Assembly: GCA_964058845.1 (NCBI GenBank)
Contig: CAXKVR010000744.1
Coordinates: 1-20,325, forward strand
DNA from: Carex sylvatica
Lineage: Eukaryota > Streptophyta > Magnoliopsida > Poales > Cyperaceae
DNA: 20,325 nucleotides
Reading direction: 5' to 3'
A program made the translations under genes and the position numbers. Below, piece after piece: positions 8,838 through 17,691 of this stretch (the stretch's first letter is position 1; each line of letters opens with the position of its first letter). The notes below the pieces were generated by a model. The model did no database searches, had not been told where the DNA came from, and saw nothing but the letters and a program-made list of their open reading frames with translations.

Positions 8838-9869
8838 ATGGCAGAAAACATGAGCGTTTCGAATCCGTCGATTCCGTTGTTCAAGGGAGACAACTACGAG
8901 TTTTGGAGCATCAAGATACGAACTTTGCTCAAGTCGCAAGGTCTATGGGAATTGGTGGAGACGGGAGCACCGGGCATAGATCCCACACCAGCAGAAACAG
9001 CGAAGCGAGATGCGAAGGCGCTGTTCTTCATTCAACAAGCCGTTGTTGACACGGTGTTCACAAAAATCACAGCAGCCACCAACGCAAAGGAGGCATGGAC
9101 AACCTTGAAAACAACATTTCAAGGAAGTTCTCGAGTTATGGCAATTAAGCTTCAAGGTCTACGCAGAGATTTTGAAACATTGCAGATGAACAAAAAAGAG
9201 TCGATGCAGTTTTTTCTGTCAAGAGTACAAGGAGTTGTCAACCAAATCAGAGCATTTGGAGACACCATGGAAGAGAAGACGGTGGTGGTGAAAGTGTTAA
9301 GAAGCCTAGCACCCAAGTTTGATCATGTAGTTGCAGCAATTGAAGAGTCCAAAGATCTAGCAACCTACACCTTTGATGAACTCATGGGGTCACTGCAGAC
9401 TCATGAATCAAGGATGTCAAAGGCCGAAGATAAAGGCGATGACAAGGCATTTTACATGAAGGGGGAGTCATCAAGAGGCAGATTTGATGGTTACCCAAGA
9501 GGCAGAGGTAGAGGAAGAAATAATTCGAGCAGAGGCAGCTACAATCCCAGCAGAGGACGGGCTGATTCCAGTAGAGGAGGTAGAGGCCGAGGTAGAAGCA
9601 ATCAAGCAAATTCATACGACGATTCCAAGAGGGACGTTCAATGCTATTATTGCAACAAGTTTGGGCACTATCAATCCGAGTGCTACAAGAAGCAAAGGGA
9701 GGAGAGTCAAGCTAATTATACCGAAGAGGAGGATGAGCAACCAACTCTTTTTTTTTTTTTTTTTAATGCTATTATTGCAACAAGTTTGGGCACTATCAAT
9801 CCGAGTGTTACAAGAAGCAAAGGGAGGAGAGTCAAGCTAATTATACCGAAGAGGAGGATGAGCAACTAA
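8838..9869 (+). pseudogene. gag: Copia gag (capsid/nucleocapsid) region, frameshifted at its 3' end
   Basis: The frame opens at ATG 8838 with MAENMSVSNPSIPLFKGDNY and encodes the structural protein that packages element RNA. Residues about 10-210 are the helical capsid part (YEFWSIKIRTLL, AWTTLKTTFQGSSRV, LQGLRRDFETLQM). Residues about 212-255 are Arg/Gly-rich, likely RNA-binding. Residues 269-282 form a CCHC zinc knuckle (CYYCNKFGHYQSEC). After residue 303 the frame enters a 17-T tract (9748-9764) and a second copy of the knuckle DNA in the wrong frame, stopping at 9867-9869. In a normal copia element gag continues in frame into protease, so the last about 40 residues are artefactual. Confidence 0.85.
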
Positions 9870-9876
9870 CTCTTTT
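9640..9876 (+). repeat. 112-bp internal tandem duplication with a T17 spacer
   Basis: Positions 9640-9751 and 9765-9876 are the same 112 bp with two differences (C to T at 9808 and at 9867). The period is 125 bp because of extra T residues between the copies. The unit covers the zinc knuckle and the gag-protease linker. Since 125 is not a multiple of three, the first copy is in frame with gag and the second with protease. The single polyprotein frame is therefore split. Confidence 0.95.
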
Positions 9877-12800
9877 CATGGCCAGCAGCGAGGTTGACAA
9901 AGTCGAAGCAAGTAGCATCTGGTTTCTCGATAGCGGGTGTTCAAATCACATGTCCGGATTCAAGCAGTTGTTTGAAGTTGTGGATGAAACATGCAGGTTG
10001 AAGGTTAAACTCGGCGATGACAAGCAGATTCAGGTAGAAGGCAAGGGCACAATTGCAGTGCACACCAAAGAAAATGGTATGAAATTCTTGCATAATGTGT
10101 ATTACATTCCAGAATTGACTCAAAATCTGCTGAGTATCGGGCAATTGATGGATTATGGTTATTCAATTGTGTTTGAAGGAAAAACTTGTGTAATAAAATC
10201 TGAAAACCAGGTATTGGTAGAGGTGAACATGGCAACCAATAAATTGTTTCCCTTAGAGGTTTCAAATGTAAAGGAAAAAGCAATGGTTGCAAGAGATTTG
10301 AACCAATCTGAGTTATGGCATCTTAGATATGGTCATTTGAATATCAATGGTCTTAAATTGTTGAACCAAAAACAAATGGTCCATGGCCTACCCGAAATCA
10401 ACTAAATAGGTGTTTGTGAAGGGTGTATATTCGGTAAACAAGCCAAGTTTCCATTCCCAAAAGGCCAAGCCAAGAGAGCAACACAAGTACTTGAATTAGT
10501 TCATGCGGATTTGTGTGGTCCAATGCAAACCGAATCTCTTGGAGGCAACAAATACTTCCTTCTTTTCACAGATGATTACAGTAGGATGAGTTGGGTGTAT
10601 TTCCTACAAAGCAAAAGAGAGGCATTCAGAAATTTCAAGGTGTTTAAAGCTTTTGTAGAGAATCAATCTGAAAAGAAATTGAAGGTGTTAAGAACAGACC
10701 GAGGAGGTGAGTTCCTCTCAAAAGAATTTATAAATTTCTGTGAAAACGAAGGGATTCACCGTGAGTTAACCACACCCTATACACCTGAGCAAAATGGGGT
10801 GGCAGAGAGAAAAAATAGAACAGTTGTTGAGATGGGTAGAAGCATGCTCAAATGCAAGAACCTACCAAACAAATTCTGGGCTGAAGCAGTTGCAATTGCG
10901 GTGTATGTGCTGAATATTTCACCAACAAAATCGGTATGGAATAAAACTCCATTTGAGGCATGGTTCGAGAGGAAACCAGGGGTAAGTCATCTAAGAATAT
11001 TCGGATGTATAGCCTATGCATTTGTTAATCCACAGAAGAGAACCAAACTTGATGAAAAATCTGAAAAATGTATTTTCATCGGGTATTGTACACAGTCTAA
11101 AGGGTATCGGGTGTATAGTCCAGTTAGTGGTAAGATTTTAATAAGTAGAAATGTGGTGTTTGATGAAGAAGCAAGATGGCAGTGGGAGGATATTGCACAA
11201 CAACCACTGATTGAAGAAACAATAGACGAAGTAGACGAAGTGGCTGCACAACAACAACCTAATCCAAACACTAGTACGCAACCCTCCAACACTAGTACGC
11301 AACCCTCCAACAGTAGCATAAGCCAATCTTTTTTGAGTGGTGAAGAGAGCTCGGAAGAAACTTCAAGTCCTGAACCATCAATAAGAGTTTATAGGAGGCG
11401 TGATCGAAGTCCAGAAACAACAGGTAGAAAGACCAAAACCTTGCAAGAACTGTACGAAACCACACAAGTTCTCTTTGTTGCAGATCCCACAACCTATGAA
11501 GAAGCGGCAGAAAAGGAGGAGTAGTGTAAGGCAATGCAAGAAGAGATGAGTGCAATTGAGAAGAATAAAACATGGCAACTTGTGAAACTTCCTGAAGGTA
11601 AGAATGCAATTGGAGTAAAATGGGTCTTCAAAACAAAGTTCGGTGGAGACGGAAGTGTGCAAAAATTCAAAGCAAGGCTTGTAGCAAAGGGTTATGCACA
11701 AGAGTATGGTATAGATTATGAAGAAACCTTCTCACCAGTGGCAAGATTTGAGACAGTGCGTTTGTTGCTAGCGTTGGCAGCCCAGTTAAAAAGATCAGTG
11801 TATCAATTTGATGTTAAGTCAGCCTTTCTTAATGGTGAGTTGATAGAAGAAGTTTATGTTGAACAACCTAAAGGGTTTGAAGTAAAAGGCAAAGAGGGCT
11901 GGGTGTACAAGTTAGCAAAGGCTTTGTATGGTTTGAAACAATCACCAAGGGCTTGGTACAGAAAAATCGATTCTTATTTTATAAATTCTGGTTTTGAAAG
12001 AAGCAAAAATGAGCCCAATCTTTACATCAAAAGGAATGAAAGAGAGGAGCTCTTGATTGTGTGCTTGTATGTTGATGACATGATCTATATGAGTACAAAT
12101 GAAAAATTGTTGAATGAATTTCAACTAAGCATGAAAAGTCAGTTTGAAATGTCAGATTTGGGGTTGTTGCATTACTTTCTTGGGTTGGAAGTGGAGCAAG
12201 AAAATGGTAGCATCTTTGTTACTCAAAGGAAGTATGCAAAAGATCTACTCAAGAGGTTTGGAATGCATAGTTGCAAGGTTGCCTTGACACCTATAAATGT
12301 CAATGAAAAATTAGTGAAAGATGATAGTACAGGTGCTGCTGATGCAACAAAATTCAGAAGTCTAATTGGTGGTCTGATTTATCTAACACACACAAGGCCT
12401 GACATCTTATACGCAGTAGGAGTAATCTCTAGGCACATGCAGAATCCAACCAAACATCATTTTGGCGCAGCAAAAAGAGTGTTAAAGTATATCTCTGGCA
12501 CAACTGATTATGGGCTGTGGTATGGCAGCACAAAGTCATTTAACTTGATTGGTTATAGCGACAGTGACTGGGCTGGATGTGCAGATGACAGAAGAAGCAC
12601 CTCAGGTTACATGTTCTCATTCGGTTTAAGTCCGATCAGTTGGAGTTCGAAGAAGCAGGCAACAGTGGCATTATCCTCTTCAGAAGCTGAATATGTTGCA
12701 GTCAATTCAGCAGCTTGTCCAGCAGTTTGGCTTAGAAGAATTCTTGAAGATGTGGGACAAGTACAGCAGCAACCTACCCCAATTTTCTGTGACAATCAAT

Positions 12801-13036
12801 CAGCCATAGCAATGTCAAAGAACCCGGTGTTCCATGGAAGGTCAAAGCACATCGACATTCGACTTCATTTCATTAGAGATTTAGTGGCAGAGAAGATAGT
12901 GGAACTGAAGTTTGTTACTTCCGAAAATCAGAAGGCAGATATTCTAACCAAGGCGTTGGCACTAAGCACATTTGAAAATTTGCGAAAGAAACTTGGAGTA
13001 ACCGATTTTGAATCAAGGGGGAGTGTTGAAAGTTGA
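9765..13036 (+). pseudogene. pol: Copia pol: protease, integrase, reverse transcriptase, RNase H, with two in-frame stops
   Basis: One frame runs from the second knuckle copy to a stop 13 bases inside the 3' LTR (13034-13036). It is interrupted only by TAA at 10403-10405 and TAG at 11522-11524. Aspartic protease: DSG at 9929. Pre-integrase zinc finger: WHLRYGH near 10313 and CEGC near 10415-10426, with the TAA between the His and Cys pairs. Integrase: Asp at 10508, Asp at 10697 and Glu at 10805, the last two exactly 35 residues apart (D-35-E). Reverse transcriptase: KARLVAKGYAQ, VYQFDVKSAFLNG and the YVDD active site at 12068-12079. RNase H: YSDSDWAG, SSSEAEYVA, FCDNQSAI. All catalytic residues I looked for are present. 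The TAG probably replaced a tryptophan codon by one base. Together with the gag frameshift, the polyprotein cannot be made whole. Confidence 0.92.
13014..13023 (+). promoter_or_regulatory. Polypurine tract (plus-strand primer)
   Basis: CAAGGGGGAG directly abuts the 3' LTR, the expected place and composition for the RNase-H-resistant primer of plus-strand DNA synthesis. Confidence 0.9.
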
Positions 13037-13337
13037 TCCAAAATTAGCTTTCTCTATTTAGAATTATGTTGTAGTTATTTTTAGGAGCGTGGGAGTAGTG
13101 GGTATCTAAGTATAGCGGTCTGTAGAAGTTGTAGTTGGTTCTAAGTTAAGAATAGGCTTTGTGGTCCTGTAATTGAGGCGTGGAGTTAGTGGAGAACGTG
13201 GGCTCTATATTTAGACATTTGATATGTCTTAAATAGTGAAGTTGTAATCTGTTTTATTAACTAAGTAATTGAGTTTAGTTTTATTCCAGCAGAGAATCTG
13301 TCTTTGTTATTGTTGTATCATTCAGAAATTTCCAACA
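13024..13337 (+). repeat. 3' LTR of the copia element
   Basis: 314 bp, same ends as the 5' LTR and five single-base differences from it. The pol stop codon lies within its first 13 bases. It is followed by the right TTAGC target duplication (13338-13342). Confidence 0.96.
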
Positions 13338-13342
13338 TTAGC

Positions 13343-13696
13343 AGTGCTATCCTCTAATTTCCAGTAAATGGAAACATATCCTAAAATTTGGGGTATATAT
13401 GTAGTTCTTATTTAGCAAATGCCAAAAGTCCATCTTGTCTCTGCACTCATCCACCAAGAGAGACAAAAGAGGTATGTGGAATATTTCATTACCATCTCAT
13501 TTGGCAGGAATACATAGATACTTATGACTTGTGAGGTTTTGTGGGACACATATAAGATTTTTCAATCTATACAGCGTGGGCACTTTGTAATACATTTTTT
13601 GTGGTGAAACAGAGAAAATTACAAGAAGATGTTTAATCATGGTTGCTGCCAGAATCGATATATGAGATGAGTGAATGATTTAAAGTTTGTATACAT
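13343..13696. other. Non-coding flank right of the copia insertion
   Basis: Continuation of the 8281-8477 flank. No frame with protein character is seen. It leads into the large tandem-repeat block. Confidence 0.45.
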
Positions 13697-15225
13697 TACA
13701 TGCTTGTACTTGAATTCATGTATTAGATTTACAGTATTCAAATAAATAGTTTACAGTGTTATGTAATAAGGTTTACATAATTCAAAATTATTAGAAGTAG
13801 AATCTAAATGTAGAATAAAAATTTTAAAAATTTAAATTTTTTCTAGTGGTTTACAGTATTTAATGAAACTATCTACAGAGTCATATGATAAGGTTTATAG
13901 AATTCAAAAAAAAAATTATAATTGAATTTTTTTTGCTGGTTTACAGTATTCAATAAAACTATTTACAGAGTTATGTGATAAGGTTTATAGAATTCAAAAT
14001 AATTGAAAGTAGCGTCTAGATGCAAATTTAAACAAAAAAAAAATTGATTTTTTTTTTACTAGTTTATAGTATTCAACAAAATTGTCTACAGAGTTATGTG
14101 ATTATGTTTACAGAATTCAAAACAATTATGTTTACATGCTTGTACTTGAATTCATGTATTAGATTTACAGTGTTCAAATAAATAATTTACAGTGTTATAT
14201 AATAAGGTTTATAAAATTTAAAATAATTGGAAGTAGCATCTAGATGTAGAATAAAAATTTTATAACAAAGATTAAAATTTTCTAGTGGTTTACAGTATTC
14301 AATGAAACTATCTACAGAGTCATGTGATAAGGTTTATAGAATTCAAAAAAATTTATAATTGAATTCTTTTTACCGGTTTACAGTATTCAATAAAACTGTC
14401 TACAGAGTTATATGATAAGGGTTATAGAATTCAAAATAATTGAAAGTAGCGTCTAAATGCAAATTTAAAAAAAAATGATTTTTTTTACTGTTTATAGTAT
14501 TCAACGAAAATATCTACAGAGTTATGTGATTATATTTATAGAATTCAAAACAATTGAAAGTATCACTTAGATGTAAATTTAAAAAAATAAAATTTTGAAA
14601 AAAAATTAAAATTAATTTTTTTTTTATCAATGTACATGATTCAACGAAACTACCTACAGAGTTATGTGATAAGGTTTACAAAATTTAAAATAATTGAAAG
14701 TAGCATCTAGAAGGATATTTGAAAAAAAATTTGTTGAAAAAAAATATGAAAAAAAATTTGAAAAAAAATTTGGAAAAAAATTTGGAAAAAAAATTTGGAA
14801 TTTTTTTTTGGAAATCTTTTTTTTTACATATATCTATTTACTGCATTTTAAAGTATCCCTGGTTAGTTATTAGTTTTGAAAATTGTTAGAGATCTTCTAG
14901 ATGTGGTTATGGTCAAAGGTCTAAAAGTAGTCACAGTCAAAACAGTTAAGTTGTTAAAGTGTAGGTTAACGTGAAAATTGAAGTGGAAGTTAAAGTGATT
15001 AAAATGAATGTTGAAGTGGAAGTTAAAATAGTTAAAGTGGAGGTTGAAGTGGAAGTTATAGGGGACCACATAGAAATGAGAATTTTATGTTTACATGATT
15101 CGTTGAATTAATTTACATAATTTAGTGGTGAAGTTTACCGGATTTAGTATTAAAGTTTACAGAATTAGTTCAAAAAGTTGGGGGATTTTTGGGGGATTGT
15201 AATTGGGAGACTGTTAACTGCTTCG
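13697..15225. repeat. Tandem-repeat block, copy B, with higher-order structure
   Basis: About nine units marked by GTTATGTGATAAGGTTTA-like words (from about 13757 to 14662), spaced roughly 90-140 bp. Units are grouped: the stretch from 13701 (TGCTTGTACTTGAATTCATG) is repeated from 14137, a higher-order period of 436 bp holding four units. It ends in the same tail as copy A (AAAGGTCTAAAAGTAGTC, AGTCAAAACAGTTAA, GGGGGATT). Within the tail, 14976-15064 is a 33-bp minisatellite (TTGAAGTGGAAGTTAAA at 14978, 15011 and 15044) that copy A lacks. Non-coding; the minus-strand frame here is low-complexity. Confidence 0.75.
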
Positions 15226-15526
15226 TTTATTTTTAGCACAACATATTCTCAATGACAATACACACACACACAAAAATCAGAATTGAAGGTAAGATCAAGC
15301 AAAACAACAAAATAAAGTTTACATCATGATCACTCCATATTTGGAAAAAACAAAATATTTGAAATCTTATCATATCATAATATAGCACAATAAAATCTTA
15401 CAGGAATGCCAAATTTCATGGAAATTATAATGGATATAGCATATCAGGAGATATGAGATCCTTTTATCTTAGGTACGTAGGCGATATGCAAATTAAAATG
15501 GTAGCCAAATTTGTCGATAATACATA
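15226..15526. other. AT-rich spacer 3' of the polyketide synthase gene
   Basis: No open frame or clear repeat apart from a short CA run near 15262. It holds the region beyond the likely poly(A) sites of the minus-strand gene. Confidence 0.45.
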
Positions 15527-15547
15527 TTTATTTATTTATTATTTATT
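15527..15547 (-). terminator. Cluster of AATAAA poly(A) signals for the polyketide synthase gene
   Basis: On the minus strand four AATAAA words overlap here (complements at 15527, 15531, 15535 and 15542), about 80-100 bases beyond the TAA stop at 15627-15629. This is a typical distance for near-upstream polyadenylation elements of a plant gene. The true cleavage site cannot be told from sequence. Confidence 0.5.
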
Positions 15548-15626
15548 ATTTTTTTTCCTTTTAACTTAGATTGGAGATCCTTCTTTAGTATCTTCATTGC
15601 ATTTGCAGGACAACAAGGATGCATGG

Positions 15627-16621
15627 TTATATTGGAATGGCACGTAGAACGATTGTTTCTACTGTCAATCCTGGCCCAAACGCCAGAAGCACTCCCCACT
15701 CAAACCCCTCTCCAGTGGTCGCATTTTGTGCGTTGGCAGCTGACTGCTTCCTCATCTCATCTAGAACAATCATTGCTGAAGCACTTCCCACATTCCCATA
15801 GTTGGCCAACACATTCCTTGATGCTACCAGCTTTTCCTTGTTTAACTTGATCTTAGCTTCAATTCTGTCTAAAATCGCAACACCACCTGGATGCAAAACC
15901 CAAAAAATGGAATTCCAGTCTGAAATACCCAATGGTGCCAATGCTTGTTGAAGACAACTCTCCACAATTTCAGACACGTATTTTGGTACATCGGTGGATA
16001 AATGCACCTTGATACCTGTCTCATCCAATTCTGAAACAATTGCATGATTGGTGTTAGGAACCAATGTTTGGTTTGCACAGATGATCTCGTAGATGGGATG
16101 TTCTGTTGCTGGGTCTGGGTTTGTGCCGACAATCACGGCACTAGCGGCATCACCAAATATTGCCAACGTCACAAGATTCTCGAGATACTCCTCAGATGGG
16201 CTGTGAAAACCAAGAAGACCTATCTCAACACAAACCACAAGAACACGAGCATCGGGGTTGTTCTCAGCAATGTCCTTAGCTAACCGGAGTGTAGTTCCCC
16301 CACCATGGCTTCCATGGTGATAAAGCATGAATCGGTTTATCGTTGAGGGCAGGTTGAGGAGGACTGCCAATGTGCAGTCATAACCAGGCATAGCAAAGCC
16401 GCTAGTGGTGCAAACAATGAGGTGGGTGAGTTTGGATACGGGTTGGCCCCACTCCTTGATAGCCTGTTTAGCAGCCAATTCTGCTAGCTTCGGCACCTCA
16501 GGTATTAGGATGTTTTGGCGAGTACCGAGAGATGGTGCATTTGGTATCCCAATTGTAGGATTTTGTTTCACGAGTTCTTCAGTCAGAAACAAGTGTCTTT
16601 TTTTAACCGCTGAAGCTTTAC
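15627..16621 (-). CDS. Type III polyketide synthase (chalcone-synthase-like), exon 2
   Basis: Encodes residues 57-387 of a 387-residue protein, close to the usual 390 of plant chalcone/stilbene synthases, which are soluble homodimers that extend a CoA starter with malonyl-CoA and cyclise the chain. The acceptor is TGTAG/GTAAAG, and joining to exon 1 restores the Cys57 codon. Family landmarks: [68 protein letters not shown] and [10 protein letters not shown]. Of the Cys-His-Asn triad, His300 (15893-15891) and Asn333 (15794-15792) are kept, but the nucleophile position (Cys164 of alfalfa enzyme) is Ser161, codon AGC at 16310-16308, in YHHGSHGGG. Phe212 (Phe215) is kept. Cavity positions 197, 256, 265 and 338 read Gly194, Ser253, Val262 and Gly335 instead of Thr, Gly, Phe and Ser. 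So it is not a chalcone synthase in the strict sense. The frame is otherwise intact. It could be a recently inactivated copy or an enzyme with altered chemistry; product unknown. Confidence 0.93.
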
Positions 16622-17691
16622 CTACAATTCGATCGTTTCAGATTAACATTAAGAAAACTCCATTTGTTAAACAAATAAATTTATAGGATTTAGAACGTGG
16701 TTAAAATTTAGATTATGTTTACTGGAAATGACTATCAACTCAATTGTTCTTAATTTTAATGTCATCATTGTCTAGGGATGAAGTGTCGCCAAAGCATGCA
16801 GTCCACGGCCGATGTTTCAAGTTTTTTAAACCATACAATGCAGCTGGAATTTGTTAAACTTTCAGTGCAAATAAATATTTACGGCCAAGGGAATAACACA
16901 TCTTTCAGAGAGTACTGTTTTTATTTTCAAATCCAGTGGTTATGTCTTTAATGAATGAAAAGACAAACTTCTTACGTTGTTTAAAAGATATGAACCGACT
17001 TTTACATATATATAGTTTAAAACCCATTGTGAATATTAAGTTTGCCATATATTAACACGTTTAATTAATAGATGACGATTGCTTTCTGGTTAATAACTTT
17101 TGATGTGTTATACATCTATACTTATCGTCTCCAAGTAAATCGACTGGTTGAAAAATGATTTAACAATAATAAAAGGAAGAGAGGGTTCAAATGCTCGTGT
17201 CTTTAGTTTTTATGCTTCTATCATCTCTCCATTTAATATTTCATTAACAAAAAATTTTAAATTGAATTATCACTTTAGATGCGATTTTTTTTTCTCTTTA
17301 CACTTAAAATACTATCATTTTTTTCATTTTATATTTCTCCAAACAATAAGTAGAAAAATACTTTCTAGAAATTATTGACATCAGTATAATTTTCCCTGCT
17401 TTTGATGCCAAATAAACCAAAGTCAAAATATCATAATGTTTTCTATTTACTTAGAGAAAATTATATGAATCCGTATTGACATTTGAGTTTTAAATTTTAT
17501 ATTATAATAATTATATAAAATGAAGGCAACAGTGGTGATATTTCAAACTTCCTCTAAAAGTTATCACGTACTTTAAGAACACGAAATAACTAAAATAGAG
17601 AAAAGTACAAGTACAAAGATAACTATCACTTGATTTGCCACACATGATAAAGTGAGAACCAAAAGCTTCTTGTTGAGATAAACTTCGGTGG

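Larger units (their letters stand above)
8478..13337 (+). mobile_element. Full-length Ty1/copia LTR retrotransposon, coding-defective
   Basis: A 4860-bp element flanked by the 5-bp duplication TTAGC (8473-8477 and 13338-13342). It has two 314-bp LTRs that start TGTTG and end CAACA, an initiator-tRNA-Met primer-binding site, a polypurine tract, and the domain order gag, protease, integrase, reverse transcriptase, RNase H. Integrase before reverse transcriptase defines the copia superfamily. The LTRs differ at 5 of 314 sites (1.6%). With a commonly used plant rate of 1.3e-8 per site per year this suggests roughly 0.6 million years, an estimate that depends wholly on that rate. Coding is broken by an internal duplication in gag and two stops in pol, so movement would need proteins from a relative. 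The lineage within copia is not assigned. Confidence 0.96.

Noticed and set aside
9484..9840. 118-residue plus-strand frame overlapping gag
   Set aside because: An out-of-frame reading of the Arg/Gly-rich and duplicated zinc-knuckle DNA. The Glu/Ala pattern is a shadow of the RGG codons.
14863..15069. 68-residue minus-strand frame with NFHFN repeats
   Set aside because: A product of the 33-bp minisatellite, not a gene.
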